A stretch of 64,000 bases of DNA from Desulfotruncus arcticus DSM 17038 (GCF_900113335.1 NZ_FOOX01000002.1:335635-399634), one strand, 5' to 3'; shown: positions 15,841 through 25,152, numbered from the stretch's first letter. Numbers and translations: made by a program. Notes: generated by a model from the sequence alone, not told the origin.

Positions 15841-17183
15841 TAATTGCATAAGCTAACGAAGTGAATTTTATCAATCCCCAATTGTTTAAATGATTGGACT
15901 AATGGCGCCGCCTGCTGCGGCAAGGCGCGCCTTTCCCAAAATACAAATACCTCATCGTAACAGCCGGGAGGAATATTATAAACAAAATTTTTGATTCCCG
16001 GGTTAAAAGGGTCCTCGAAGGTTATGGCATATTGGACGGCGTAGTCCTTTTTTAAAAGAGGGTGGACCGGACTCCGCGTTGTTGACTGCACCCGGACACC
16101 ATCGCCCATAAACGACGCTATTAAAAAAGGCAGATACATAAATTCACCGGTGCCAAGACACAGGGTTTTGTTGCCCTGCCTGATTTTACAGAGTTTTTCT
16201 CCCAGTTCCCCGGCCTTGACCAGCAAATTGCTGTTGTCTTTTGCAGTTAGGCCAAAGCGTCCGGTGTAACCAAGATAAGTGACTTTTTCCCCGTTGGAGT
16301 TGATTAGCTCAATTTGGGGTTCTAGTTGGGGCTGCAGGATATGAACCTGGGGAATTGCCCCTCCGGTTGCGATAAAGGAGCTGTTGACCACCGGGGAATT
16401 TCCTTTTGACCAAAAACGTCCTTTTAAGAGGGATAAGACTTCGATTGGCGCCCCCAGCTCCTGTTCCATCCGGCGGAATTTTTCTTGAAAATCTTTGGAG
16501 CGCCAGTCAAGAATGGTTAAAATGATATACTTTGGTTGGGGATATTTAGCGTGAATAGATTTGATGATATTCAGACAGGTATTGCCTGAAGTGACTTCAT
16601 CGTCGATAAGCACTACCAGCTCATTATCCTTGACGATATCCAAACTGTTGATTAATAGCCTTTGGTCCGGTGCGTGACAGTGATCTTCAGTGAAATAGAC
16701 AGTATCGTGGAAACCTTTAATATTTTCCCTCGTTGTATGCAAATAGCCGGTGTTGCCGGAAAAGCTGCCAAACACCGAATGGCCGAGGGCGGTGGCGGTT
16801 TCGGCGAATCCGACAAAAAGTGTCTTGCCTGGCCAATGGTAGGGTTGTGGCTTAAAAAAGTGCGCCATATCATGCGTCAAACAGCTGACGGCTTGAGCTA
16901 TTGCTTTTTTGCTGACTGGCAGGCCCAGGGTTTGCGCCAGCCTGGAAGCTAAAAGGTATCCTGTAATAAATGGGACCCGGGGGTGAACCGGAATATGCTT
17001 GCCAATTAATTTACTTACGAATAAGTAACTTCTTTTGGCATTATTTCTGGCCGCCATGGCAAAGAGGTGCCCGGGTGATAAATGATAAAAGCTTTCTTCA
17101 ACGCTGATGCCAACTTCGAGATTATCCAATACCGTGTAGCTTTTCTCCCTCGTAAATAATGCTGGTGTAATCATAGTGTTCAT
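15840..17183 (-). CDS. Phosphoribosyltransferase with TRSP domain
   Basis: A 447-residue protein of the Ter biosynthetic module. The N-terminal half is an orotate-PRTase-like phosphoribosyltransferase; the PRPP-binding loop is visible as NELVVLIDDEVTSGNT near residue 195. The C-terminal half fits the TRSP domain (LCLGTGEFMYLPFLIA, VRVQSTTRSPVHP). Such enzymes are predicted to attach or exchange a base on ribose phosphate. The gene begins inside the 3' end of the aldolase gene (about 60 bp overlap), indicating tight coupling. Start chosen at ATG 17183, with GGAG six bases upstream; ATG 17195 is also in frame. Confidence 0.88.
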   Translation of the reverse strand: MNTMITPALFTREKSYTVLDNLEVGISVEESFYHLSPGHLFAMAARNNAKRSYLFVSKLIGKHIPVHPRVPFITGYLLASRLAQTLGLPVSKKAIAQAVSCLTHDMAHFFKPQPYHWPGKTLFVGFAETATALGHSVFGSFSGNTGYLHTTRENIKGFHDTVYFTEDHCHAPDQRLLINSLDIVKDNELVVLIDDEVTSGNTCLNIIKSIHAKYPQPKYIILTILDWRSKDFQEKFRRMEQELGAPIEVLSLLKGRFWSKGNSPVVNSSFIATGGAIPQVHILQPQLEPQIELINSNGEKVTYLGYTGRFGLTAKDNSNLLVKAGELGEKLCKIRQGNKTLCLGTGEFMYLPFLIASFMGDGVRVQSTTRSPVHPLLKKDYAVQYAITFEDPFNPGIKNFVYNIPPGCYDEVFVFWERRALPQQAAPLVQSFKQLGIDKIHFVSLCN

Positions 17184-18309
17184 TGAGCACTCCATAAATT
17201 TTTGATAGTAGCATGATCCTTTTGGCCCAGTTGGTGTGGGGCTTGGGTTCGTTCATCTTATTGTTATAGACGCTTTTGGTAACCCCGCCGGTATCGCCGT
17301 TGGCCAGGATGTCGCCGGCGTCACAGTATTCCTCATGGGTTACGGCATAAAGCGCCTGGACCGGCAAAATATGGGACGGATGTATTATGGTCTTGCCAAT
17401 TAAGCCATTGGCTTTATCAAGCATTACTTCTCTGATTAGCCCGTCAATGTATCTGCCAATCAGACTCTGCCGCACTCTTCTGCCTTCATTGCCGTAGTGT
17501 TCCTGGAAAGGGGTTTGCCTTAACTGCGGCTTTAACATTCTTGAGCCCGAGGGAAAGTATTCCCAGACCGGACCCGAAATTACATAATTATCCTGCGGTC
17601 TGCCGAAAACATTAACCAGGTCGGCAATAAAGTCCCTGATAACCGCTATATCATAGATGGTCAATTCAGGGCTCCTGCGGAGGCTGTATAATCCAGATAA
17701 ATCAGTGGCCCCTATCCTGATATTGAGCACAAGGTCTTTGTAGCTGTCCAGCAGTTGTTTTAAATTAAGGATGTGTTTAGCCCTGGATTCCAGATATATT
17801 GTTTGGGGCCCCTCAAATATAGGCATACCGTAAAGTGTTCGGCCAATTAATTGATTGGTTGCGATAAGCTGTTCAAAATACTCATGTCCAACCTCAATAT
17901 TGAATTTGGGGAACACAAAGCCGGTTAAAACCTGCAAGGCCGGTCCAAGATGAGTTACCAGTCTTTTAAACTGCTGCGGATTTCTAACCCTAATAAAGAT
18001 AAAGGGGAGCGAACTCCCCTTCTCTTTTAAAGAAAGTAAAGTTTTCAGCTGCATCAAAAGATTCTTTTCCGCAACATCAACTTCTCTGTCATTTATGGCA
18101 TCTTCCAGGCAGATGACGGCGGACATCAGTCCGGGTATTTTATTATTAATAATGTCGTTCAATGCTTTGTTTGATGTTCCGGGCATATAAAGGGTTGCAC
18201 CCAACGCATGGGCTAGCGTTTGCTTGTCTGCATTCAGGGGACCCTGCGTTGGTGGAAGATAAAAGATCTTTTTCTTTTGCTCCTTGCTTAAATAATCAAA
18301 GTGAATCAT
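17122..18309 (-). CDS. HpcH/HpaI aldolase, CitE-like, Ter module
   Basis: A 395-residue member of the HpcH/HpaI aldolase / citrate-lyase-beta-like family in the Ter biosynthetic operon. The TIM-barrel landmarks are visible: LYMPGTSNKALNDI, the acidic metal-ligand block SAVICLEDAINDREV, FIFIRVRN, TGFVFPKFN, and IRIGATDLSGLYSLRR. The reaction is unknown; a C-C bond step building a sugar-like precursor is predicted from the family. The frame is open to 18438, but ATG 18309, which overlaps the terC stop region by 14 bp, begins the family-like MIHFDYLSKEQKK sequence and is preferred. Confidence 0.88.
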   Translation of the reverse strand: MIHFDYLSKEQKKKIFYLPPTQGPLNADKQTLAHALGATLYMPGTSNKALNDIINNKIPGLMSAVICLEDAINDREVDVAEKNLLMQLKTLLSLKEKGSSLPFIFIRVRNPQQFKRLVTHLGPALQVLTGFVFPKFNIEVGHEYFEQLIATNQLIGRTLYGMPIFEGPQTIYLESRAKHILNLKQLLDSYKDLVLNIRIGATDLSGLYSLRRSPELTIYDIAVIRDFIADLVNVFGRPQDNYVISGPVWEYFPSGSRMLKPQLRQTPFQEHYGNEGRRVRQSLIGRYIDGLIREVMLDKANGLIGKTIIHPSHILPVQALYAVTHEEYCDAGDILANGDTGGVTKSVYNNKMNEPKPHTNWAKRIMLLSKIYGVLNEHYDYTSIIYEGEKLHGIG

Positions 18310-19057
18310 GCTTCTTTTTACCACCTTCACGCAAGTGATGAAGAGCAATGGTTCCAAGTAATACAGCTCCCATGACAGAGAAGAGAACAACATGAGGTAC
18401 ATGGATATCAAATGTTTGGGCAAAAAGCTTGCCACCAATCAAGGCGATTAAAACGTAAGCTGCAGATTCCAACTCGGGATATTTGTCCAGCAGCTTAATG
18501 AAGAGTTGAGCGACACCCCGCATCATTAAAATTCCTAACATACCGCCGATAAACAATACCCATACTTTATCGCTCATGGCGAATGCAGCCAGGATGCTGT
18601 CAACACTAAAAGAAATATCCATTAGCTCAACTGTAACCACAGTACCCCAGAAGGAAGTCCAAAAACCACTACGCTTATTAAGTACGGCTTCATCGTCATC
18701 TTCTGCAGTCTTTTTGAATTTTGAATAAAAGAATTTGGCCGACATCCATAATAAATAGCCGGCACCTAAAATGGCAACCCACTTGAACTTAATTAAATAA
18801 GTTCCAAGCCCTATAGCAATAAAACGGAAGAAGTAAGCGCCCCAGATACCGTAGATTAATGCTTTTTTACGTTGTTTTTCGGGTAAATGATTAACACACA
18901 CTGCCAGCACAAGAGCATTGTCGCAGGATAGTAAGCCTTCTAAAATAACGAGCCAAAATACAATACCCCAAGTGACAGGATCTGTTATTACTCCGTATAG
19001 GGCGTCCCAGGAAAAGAATTGTGCGTAATTAGCTAACAATCCGGTTATAAAGTCCAC
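18296..19057 (-). CDS. TerC family membrane protein
   Basis: A 253-residue integral membrane protein of the TerC family, linked to metal-ion efflux and tellurite resistance. Signature acidic segments lie in membrane helices: LEGLLSCDNALVLAVCVNHLP near residue 40 and VTVELMDISFSVDSILAAFAMS near residue 145, the paired Asp/Glu motifs typical of TerC. About seven helices are visible. The GTG start is preceded by GGGAGGT. It leads the operon terC, aldolase, PRTase, StiP, HAD. A strong terminator between it and the upstream terD genes shows that it has its own promoter, or read-through. Confidence 0.95.
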   Translation of the reverse strand: MDFITGLLANYAQFFSWDALYGVITDPVTWGIVFWLVILEGLLSCDNALVLAVCVNHLPEKQRKKALIYGIWGAYFFRFIAIGLGTYLIKFKWVAILGAGYLLWMSAKFFYSKFKKTAEDDDEAVLNKRSGFWTSFWGTVVTVELMDISFSVDSILAAFAMSDKVWVLFIGGMLGILMMRGVAQLFIKLLDKYPELESAAYVLIALIGGKLFAQTFDIHVPHVVLFSVMGAVLLGTIALHHLREGGKKKHDSL

Positions 19058-19168
19058 TTAAAGTATAGACCTCCCTAAAATTGATTGATTGGTTGCTGAA
19101 TTAAAATACTACGATGTTTTGTTTGGTTTTGGTACAGTTAGCATATAGTAGTGGATGCCGGGTTATTT

Positions 19169-19196
19169 TAAAAAAGGGTGCCATAGCGGCACCCTT
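19169..19196 (-). terminator. Terminator between terD cluster and terC
   Basis: AAGGGTGCC / GGCACCCTT with a 5-nt loop is followed on the minus strand by a run of six T. It lies 18 bp past the last terD stop and should end the terD transcript before terC. Confidence 0.88.
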
Positions 19197-19214
19197 GCAT
19201 GTAATCAAGCTGCC

Positions 19215-19793
19215 CTAGCCCGCGCTTAACCCGTAGGAAGCGGCAAGCGCACCCAGACCGCCCTGGAAACCGCTGCCCACCGCACTAAATTTCCACTCGC
19301 CGTTATGCCGGTATATTTCCGCGGCAACCAGCCCTGTTTCGATGGAGTAATCTTCACTCAGGTCGTAACGGAGCAGTTCTTCGCCGTTGTCGTCATTTAC
19401 AACCCTTACAAAAGAGTTGGCAACCTGGCCGAAATTTTGGTTGCGGGTATCGGCCTCATGGATATTAATGCAGATAGCTATCTTTTCTACATCAGCAGGA
19501 ACACCGGCGAGGTTGATTTTAATGGTTTCATCGTCGCCTGCGCCCTCACCGGTACGGTTATCGCCGGAAAGAACAATGGAGCCGCTGGGGTCCTGTTTAT
19601 TGTTATAGAAGATGAAAGCGCCATCGCCGGTGGCTTTACCGTCTTTATTTACCAAAAAAGCCACTGCGTCCAAATCAAACTCATTGCCTCCATCATACTT
19701 GTTCAGATCCCAACCAAGGCCGACCATAATTCTGGTTAACCCGGGATTAGTCTTGGTTAAATCAATTTTTTGACCTTTGGACAGAGAAATCAT
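19215..19793 (-). CDS. TerD family stress protein (third in cluster)
   Basis: A 192-residue TerD-domain protein, a cytoplasmic calcium-binding beta-sandwich. The family pattern is complete: SLSKGQKIDLTKTNPGLTRIMVGLGWD, DLDAVAFLVNKDGK, the acidic GEGAGDDETIKINL calcium-site loop, and [28 protein letters not shown]. It is close in sequence to the copy at 20589-21161. The ATG has GGGAGG upstream. It ends the three-gene terD unit just before a strong terminator. Confidence 0.96.
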   Translation of the reverse strand: MISLSKGQKIDLTKTNPGLTRIMVGLGWDLNKYDGGNEFDLDAVAFLVNKDGKATGDGAFIFYNNKQDPSGSIVLSGDNRTGEGAGDDETIKINLAGVPADVEKIAICINIHEADTRNQNFGQVANSFVRVVNDDNGEELLRYDLSEDYSIETGLVAAEIYRHNGEWKFSAVGSGFQGGLGALAASYGLSAG

Positions 19794-19826
19794 CTGGGTA
19801 ACCTCCCGTTAATCATAATTAATTTT

Positions 19827-19952
19827 GAGTACTCAGGAGTCAGAAGTCAGGAGTCAGAATAAAAAACCGGGGAAAAACGGAAATCCAGATGAAAGAAAAA
19901 GATGCTTCGTCTTGAATTATTCTGAATTCTGAATGCTGACTCCTGAATTCTG
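19827..19952. repeat. Inverted heptamer-repeat pair between terD genes
   Basis: An AGGAGTCAGAAGTCAGGAGTCAG array (about 19834-19857) and an inverted array (CTGAATTCTGAATGCTGACTCCTGAATTC, about 19922-19950) flank a ~65-bp spacer. They are the same heptamer family as at 13724 and could pair as a long hairpin in the terD mRNA. Confidence 0.65.
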
Positions 19953-20573
19953 CTATAAAAACCGCCTGGTCAGGCTTTTCAGGCCTGGATCGGTAGTAGA
20001 TTCTCCGAGCGCGGCAAATTTCCACTCGCCGTTATGACGGTAAACTTCTCCGGTAATCAATGATGTTTTGCCCTCATAGCCCTCGGAAAGGTTAAACCGG
20101 CATAATTCCTGACCGTTGGTGCTGTTGACGATACGGATAAAGGCGTTGCGGATCATGCCAAAGTGCTGCTTGCGTTTTTCGCATTCGTAAATATTTACTA
20201 CAAACACCAGGCGGTGGACATCAGCCGGCACTCTGGACAAATCGACATTAATCTGCTCATCATCACCGTCACCGGCCCCGGTCAGGTTGTCGCCGGAATG
20301 GCGGATACTGCCGCACGGGCTGGTCAGGTTGCCGAAGTAAACCAGGTTTTTGGGGTTGGCCAATTTACTGTTGGCGTTTAACAGGTATACTGAAGCGTCA
20401 CAGTCAATGTTGGCTTGTTTGTTGCCTCCGCCAAACAAACCTCCCAGGAGCCCGCCTCCGCCGCCTCCTTTGGCGTTTTCTACGGGGTCCCACCCCAAAC
20501 CTACCATAATATTTTTTAGTCCCGGGTTGGACTTGGTGAGATCTATTTTTTGCCCTTTTTGTAAGTTAATCAC
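19953..20573 (-). CDS. TerD family protein with Gly-rich insert
   Basis: A 206-residue TerD-domain protein. It has the family start INLQKGQKIDLTKSNPGLKNIMVGLGWD but then carries a flexible insert, AKGGGGGGLLGGLFGGGNKQ, at about residues 34-53 where the other TerD proteins have a short loop. The calcium-site region GAGDGDDEQINVDL and the C-terminal LITGEVYRHNGEWKFAALGE are intact. The insert widens the loop next to the metal site and may mediate oligomerisation or membrane contact (inference). GTG start with AAGGAG upstream. Middle gene of three. Confidence 0.94.
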   Translation of the reverse strand: MINLQKGQKIDLTKSNPGLKNIMVGLGWDPVENAKGGGGGGLLGGLFGGGNKQANIDCDASVYLLNANSKLANPKNLVYFGNLTSPCGSIRHSGDNLTGAGDGDDEQINVDLSRVPADVHRLVFVVNIYECEKRKQHFGMIRNAFIRIVNSTNGQELCRFNLSEGYEGKTSLITGEVYRHNGEWKFAALGESTTDPGLKSLTRRFL

Positions 20574-20588
20574 TTATAAGCTCCTTTC

Positions 20589-21161
20589 TTATTCCAGCCC
20601 ATAAAGACGAACCAGGCCGGCCAGCCCATCATTAAAACCTTGTCCCACGGCAGCAAACTTCCATTCGGAGCCGTGACGGTAAAGTTCGGCGAAAACCAGA
20701 GCCGTCTCAATACTGTAATCTTCACTCAGGTCGTAGCGCAGCAGTTCTGCACCCGTTCTTTCGTCAACTACCCGGACAAAAGCGTTGGAAACCAGGCCAA
20801 AATTCTGGTTGCGTTCCTTGGCCATGTGAATGGTAACGGTGATGGCAATTTTGTGGATGCCGGCGGGAACCTGGCTGAGATCAATTTTGATCTGCTCATC
20901 GTCACCTTCACCTTCGCCGGTGAGGTTGTCCCCCAAATGTTCAACAGAGCCGCTGACATGCTTTAAATTATTATAAAACACAAAATCTTCGGCACCGGTG
21001 CATTTACCGTTTTCAGCCAGCAGGAAAGCGGAAGCATCCAGGTCAAAGTCGGGTCCGTCAAATTTGTTGGTATCCCAACCAAGCCCTATAACAACTTTGG
21101 CAAGACCGGCATTACCCTTGGTTAAATCGACTTTTTGCCCTTTTTGTAAGTTAACAGCCAT
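20589..21161 (-). CDS. TerD family stress protein (first in cluster)
   Basis: A 190-residue TerD-domain protein, first gene of the terD unit. All family blocks are present: [57 protein letters not shown] and [31 protein letters not shown]. The ATG follows AAGGAGGG. TerD paralogues usually occur in sets and are induced by metal, oxidative or phage stress. The next gene starts 16 bp downstream, so they form one transcript. Confidence 0.96.
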   Translation of the reverse strand: MAVNLQKGQKVDLTKGNAGLAKVVIGLGWDTNKFDGPDFDLDASAFLLAENGKCTGAEDFVFYNNLKHVSGSVEHLGDNLTGEGEGDDEQIKIDLSQVPAGIHKIAITVTIHMAKERNQNFGLVSNAFVRVVDERTGAELLRYDLSEDYSIETALVFAELYRHGSEWKFAAVGQGFNDGLAGLVRLYGLE

Positions 21162-21562
21162 AAAAAGCCCTCCTTTTTAATTTTTTGGTATTGCTTTCAA
21201 GTATGATTAATTTTAAGTGCATTACAAAATCTGTTTAATATTGTTTAGGTTGAATCTTCGTCTTAAAAAGTCGTAAGACTGCTATTGAATCAGCTATTAT
21301 AAAAATTATAAACCAAAACAATACCCAATCATACTCTAAAAAAATGCCAGAGTGGAAACGGTGGACGAAATAATCCCGCCATACCCGGATCAACTCATGC
21401 GATTAGTCATGAGATGATCTAATGACGGTTTTTCTCCATAATGTGCTGATAACCCTTCTATTTTGATAAAAAAGTTATATATTTCACCAGTTGCTTGATA
21501 ATTCGACGTAGAAACGTTTTAAAATGTTCCCAAAATAATAAGCTCTTTATTAAAGAACCTAT
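21162..21562. other. Promoter region of terD cluster, no gene
   Basis: A 400-bp AT-rich region. A weak minus-strand pair (TTGTAA, 17 bp, ATACTT) can be found around 21190-21220, and two short dyads lie at 21260-21279 (GTCTTA/TAAGAC) and 21405-21435 (ATTAGTCAT/ATCTAATGAC). I see no reliable promoter call and no ORF. Confidence 0.4.
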
Positions 21563-21601
21563 TAAAAAAAAGCGAGTCAATCACTTCATATGATTGACTC
21601 G
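21563..21601 (-). terminator. Terminator of amidohydrolase gene
   Basis: An 11-bp perfect stem (CGAGTCAATCA / TGATTGACTCG) is followed on the minus strand by eight T. It stands 29 bp past the amidohydrolase stop codon and insulates the terD genes from it. Confidence 0.9.
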
Positions 21602-21629
21602 TCCCATGTAAGCGCAACCAAGACGACAT

Positions 21630-23051
21630 TCATTTAGTTATATACAACGGGCGGTATTTTTCCATGGCAGAGCAATTTAGCTTAAACGGTGGTTTAACCG
21701 AATCCGGGATAAGTGACTTATAACTTCGCCCGGCGAGCCGTTCTTTTAGTTCGTTTTTCGCATTTTCGATAATTTTAGGATATTGTACAAGGTCTATAGC
21801 TGAAGCTGCCAGCACTTTGGCTGCTGTATCCATGCTCTTTTTGCCGATACTGCTCCCCGCACAGGCAGTAACCATCCAGTTATGGAAGCCAACCCCCGGG
21901 GGCGCCATCGAAATCCAGGCTGTGGCGTACGGAGCATGCCAGCTGTATTCCGATGTATCGCACACTGCTGTACCTCCACTTCCGAATGGAAGAATGTTTT
22001 CCATTAAGCCGGTATCCGCTACCCCGGCATTCCTTTGCATTTTTTTGGCAAATTCATGTTCCTCTTTGGTAAATTTAGGGGTACCAATGGTATCTAAATT
22101 TTTATGAACCACTTCAGCAAGTGTTTTATTAGGTATTTTTTCGTGGGTTGCGCTTATTAATTCTATCACAACTTCGGTTTCGGTTGCCATTGCCGCGGCT
22201 TCGGCGCACTTGTGAATACGGGAAATGATGTTGGCCGCTTCTTCTGCCGTAGTAATCCTGCCGATATACCATGCGGTTGCTCGGTCTGAAACTACACTTG
22301 GAAACTCGGGCCCAACATCAGAAAAAGTATAATTGATCGTGTTGGCTGCATCGGCTGTGCCAGGTGGAATGTGCTCCCTGAGCATTTCAACGGCATGTGC
22401 TTGGAGCATGGCCGCGTCGAGGGCACTGCGACCATACCATGGGGCGTTACCATGAGAGGTTCTTCCTTTAAAATGATAATATATACTGAAATATGCATTA
22501 CAAGTATCGTAATCCGCCCGGTTATAATGCCAAGGATGCCAATCCAGGAAGGCATCCACTCCTTCAAACAGGCCACTGCGGGCCATAAAAGGTTTACCAA
22601 CGCATAGTTCTTCAGCTGGTGTACCAAAAACCTTGATCGTTGCGGCAAGATTAAAATGTTTTAGGGCTTCCTTAAGCGCAATGGCAGCTTCTATGGCACC
22701 GGCTCCCAACAAGTTATGACCGCAGCCATGTCCGGGAGCCCCCTCAATAACAGGATTCTTTTCCGCGCTTATTTTCTGGGACAAGCCGGGCAAACAATCA
22801 TATTCAACGCTAAAACCAATTACCGGCTTGCCGGAGCCGTAAGTGGCAACAAAAGCCGTAGGCATATCGGCTACTTTTTTTTTCACGCTGAAACCGTTCT
22901 TTTCCAATAGATCAGCCAAAAGCGCAGATGACTTAAATTCTTCCATTCCCAATTCCGGATAACTCCAGATGCAATCGGCTGATTGATGAAAAATAGACTT
23001 GTTTTGCTCAATCCACTCTATTACAAATTGCTTGATATTGTTTCTTTCCAT
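21630..23051 (-). CDS. M20 amidohydrolase, AbgB-like
   Basis: A 473-residue zinc-dependent amidohydrolase of the M20D type, closest in pattern to AbgB (p-aminobenzoyl-glutamate hydrolase subunit B). Visible: WSYPELGMEEFKSS, EYDCLPGLSQK, the metal-ligand block EGAPGHGCGHNLLGAGAIEAA, FGTPAEELCVGKP, FKGRTSHGNAPWYGRSALDAA and the C-terminal CDTSEYSWHAPYATAWISMAPPGVGFHNW. It probably cleaves an acyl-amino-acid or peptide-like amide. ATG 23051 with AAAGGGG upstream is the start; the frame extends to 23120. A -24/-12 promoter lies at 23116-23131, so expression should need the adjacent sigma-54 activator. Confidence 0.9.
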   Translation of the reverse strand: MERNNIKQFVIEWIEQNKSIFHQSADCIWSYPELGMEEFKSSALLADLLEKNGFSVKKKVADMPTAFVATYGSGKPVIGFSVEYDCLPGLSQKISAEKNPVIEGAPGHGCGHNLLGAGAIEAAIALKEALKHFNLAATIKVFGTPAEELCVGKPFMARSGLFEGVDAFLDWHPWHYNRADYDTCNAYFSIYYHFKGRTSHGNAPWYGRSALDAAMLQAHAVEMLREHIPPGTADAANTINYTFSDVGPEFPSVVSDRATAWYIGRITTAEEAANIISRIHKCAEAAAMATETEVVIELISATHEKIPNKTLAEVVHKNLDTIGTPKFTKEEHEFAKKMQRNAGVADTGLMENILPFGSGGTAVCDTSEYSWHAPYATAWISMAPPGVGFHNWMVTACAGSSIGKKSMDTAAKVLAASAIDLVQYPKIIENAKNELKERLAGRSYKSLIPDSVKPPFKLNCSAMEKYRPLYITK

Positions 23052-23115
23052 AAAGCAAAACCCCTTTTGTATAATCAGTTGATGCCAAACCGGCCAGGTT
23101 TTTATCTGCATGCCA

Positions 23116-23131
23116 TGCAATATATATGCCC
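23116..23131 (-). promoter_or_regulatory. Sigma-54 (-24/-12) promoter of amidohydrolase
   Basis: On the minus strand GGGCATATATATTGCA has GG and GC elements exactly 10 bases apart, with GGCAT and TTGCA cores close to the consensus TGGCACG-N4-TTGCA. It lies 65 bp upstream of the amidohydrolase start. Confidence 0.7.
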
Positions 23132-23193
23132 AAAAACATTAGCTCTAAAAAAACCGGTTTTTAATGGACATTATAAAAAAAGAAAATCCTGCA

Positions 23194-23214
23194 TAACCCG
23201 ATAATGAATTAAAC
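23194..23214. promoter_or_regulatory. Candidate activator site 1
   Basis: TAACCCGATAATGAATTA is one of three near-identical motifs around this activator gene. It lies about 65 bp upstream of the minus-strand -24/-12 promoter, a usual place for enhancer-type binding sites. Confidence 0.5.
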
Positions 23215-23317
23215 AGGAATTTTTGTTTTGATGTTTGACCTATACGAAAATAGGATGACAACTTAAAATAACACATAAAATTAATTTTAATTTCACATAA
23301 GTTATTCCTGAGTTAAA

Positions 23318-23337
23318 TAACCCAAGAATGAATTACC
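23318..23337. promoter_or_regulatory. Candidate activator site 2
   Basis: TAACCCAAGAATGAATTA matches site 1 at 16 of 18 positions. It lies directly behind the activator gene's stop codon and about 190 bp upstream of the amidohydrolase promoter. Confidence 0.5.
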
Positions 23338-23340
23338 AAA

Positions 23341-25152
23341 TCAATCTTTTTGAATGTATTCTTGAATTTTCCGGTGTGCGCTAGATTGGCTGATGCCTAG
23401 TATTGACGCTATCTTATAACTGTTTTCCGAAATTTTATAGGCCATGTGAACAAGCTGTCGTTCGACTTCCCGTGTTGCTTGCTTCAACGGCATAATTTTA
23501 TTAATAACAATTTGATTATCCGGGTAAAAAACATTGGTCATGAATTGAGGAGGTAAATCTTCCTTTTTAATTATGCCGCTGTTATTAGTAACAACCATTC
23601 TTTCAACAAAATTTTCCAGTTCTCGGATATTACCGGGCCATTCATAGACAAGTGCTTCTTGATATAAATCTTCCGTGAATTTAACTTGTCTATGATACTG
23701 TTTGTTGAATTTATGCAGAAAATAATCTATAAGAGGAATGATGTCATCTTTTCTTTCCCTCAAAGAGAAAATATGCAATGGCACCACATTTAAGCGATAA
23801 AATAGGTCGTGTCTGAATTTTCCTTCCTCAATTAATTTTTTCAAGTCTTTATTAGTAGCAGCAATAATTCTAATATCAATATCGATTAATTTTGTCCCAC
23901 CGACACGAATTATTTGCCGATTTTGAATTACTTGTAATAGTTTTACCTGTAAGTTTAAAGGCATTTCACCGATTTCATCCAAAAAAACGGTCCCTTTATT
24001 GGCTATTTCCAGCAAGCCCGGTTTCCCATCCGTTTTTGCTCCTGTAAAAGCCCCGGATTCATAACCAAAAAGTTCCGATTCTAAAAGAGAATCCGGAATC
24101 GCTCCGCAGTTAATTTCAATTAATTTTTCATTTGCTCGATTGCTTTGTTGGTGAATTAGCCTTGCTATTACACCTTTGCCAACTCCTGATTCCCCGGTAA
24201 AAAGAATGGTTGAGTCTACTGTAGCGATCTGTTGAATTAAATCTATCAGTTCTTTCATTTTCTGGCTTTTGTAAATAATGCTGTTTTCCGACATATCATC
24301 GTTTTTATTAAAAGTAGGTTTTTTATTTTTATAACCTAAATACTCATTTAGTATTTTAAGATCTTCAAAATCCTTTGAATTGCAAACTATGCGGAATATG
24401 TTTCCTTTAGTGTCGTAAACGGGAACACCCGTTACTACGGCCTCTCTTCCATTCCTCATTTTTTGGATGATGGTAATTTTCCGTTTTTCTTTCATTACAA
24501 GTGCACTTACGGACGGGTAAAACAGCCCTTCTTTCTCTAATTTTTTGGCGTTTTTTCCTAACACCTCCTTTCGTTTTACTCCGGCCATTTTTTCAAAGGC
24601 TATGTTTGCTCGCAAGGTATTCCCCCGCCCGTCAGTTACATAAATACTGTCGGATGAAGCTTCAATAATTTCATTTAATTCTTGGTTTGAATTTTTTAGT
24701 TCATTCAGTTGGTCAAATAAACGGATTAATTTATTTTCGTTGGGCAAGCTTGTAAGTTCATCATCCGTTTGCTGATCATAAAAATGTTGAAGCAAAGTAT
24801 CTAAATAACTCTCCAAAAAAATTTTTTTTGATAAAATTCCTTTTACTTTCCCGTCATTACCCAGGACAACTATGTTATGGCTTTTCTCGAAGACTTTTTC
24901 AAGCGGTTGATCTTCTTTGACCTGGACATAGCTCCGGTCCAAAATGCACTCTACAGGTAATTGCACAGAAACCTGTTGCTGATAAGCATCTAATATTTGT
25001 TCTTTGGAGATGATGCCAATTAATTGGTCAGATTGGTTGCGGACTAATAAAAATTCCGCCGCCTGCTCTTTAAATAACACAATGGCTTTTTCTATTGGAG
25101 CACTGTTTGCAATAAAATGTGCTTTTGCAAAGGTAAGGTCTTTAACCAGCAT
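23341..25152 (-). CDS. Sigma-54 activator with CBS and PAS domains
   Basis: A 603-residue enhancer-binding protein. N-terminal tandem CBS domains (about 1-115, KAIVLFKEQAAEFLLVRN and LEKVFEKSHNIVVLGNDGK) may sense a nucleotide or metabolite. A PAS domain follows (about 160-265, ASSDSIYVTDGRGNTLRAN). The AAA+ domain has Walker A GESGVGKG, the sigma-54-contacting GAFTGA loop and Walker B GTVFLDEIGEM. The C-terminal HTH (YKIASILGISQSSAHRKI) resembles TyrR/Fis type. Start at ATG 25152, with GGGGGAG upstream. It lies between its two likely targets: the amidohydrolase and, divergently, the peptidase-Liv operon. Three shared motifs are candidate binding sites. Confidence 0.94.
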   Translation of the reverse strand: MLVKDLTFAKAHFIANSAPIEKAIVLFKEQAAEFLLVRNQSDQLIGIISKEQILDAYQQQVSVQLPVECILDRSYVQVKEDQPLEKVFEKSHNIVVLGNDGKVKGILSKKIFLESYLDTLLQHFYDQQTDDELTSLPNENKLIRLFDQLNELKNSNQELNEIIEASSDSIYVTDGRGNTLRANIAFEKMAGVKRKEVLGKNAKKLEKEGLFYPSVSALVMKEKRKITIIQKMRNGREAVVTGVPVYDTKGNIFRIVCNSKDFEDLKILNEYLGYKNKKPTFNKNDDMSENSIIYKSQKMKELIDLIQQIATVDSTILFTGESGVGKGVIARLIHQQSNRANEKLIEINCGAIPDSLLESELFGYESGAFTGAKTDGKPGLLEIANKGTVFLDEIGEMPLNLQVKLLQVIQNRQIIRVGGTKLIDIDIRIIAATNKDLKKLIEEGKFRHDLFYRLNVVPLHIFSLRERKDDIIPLIDYFLHKFNKQYHRQVKFTEDLYQEALVYEWPGNIRELENFVERMVVTNNSGIIKKEDLPPQFMTNVFYPDNQIVINKIMPLKQATREVERQLVHMAYKISENSYKIASILGISQSSAHRKIQEYIQKD

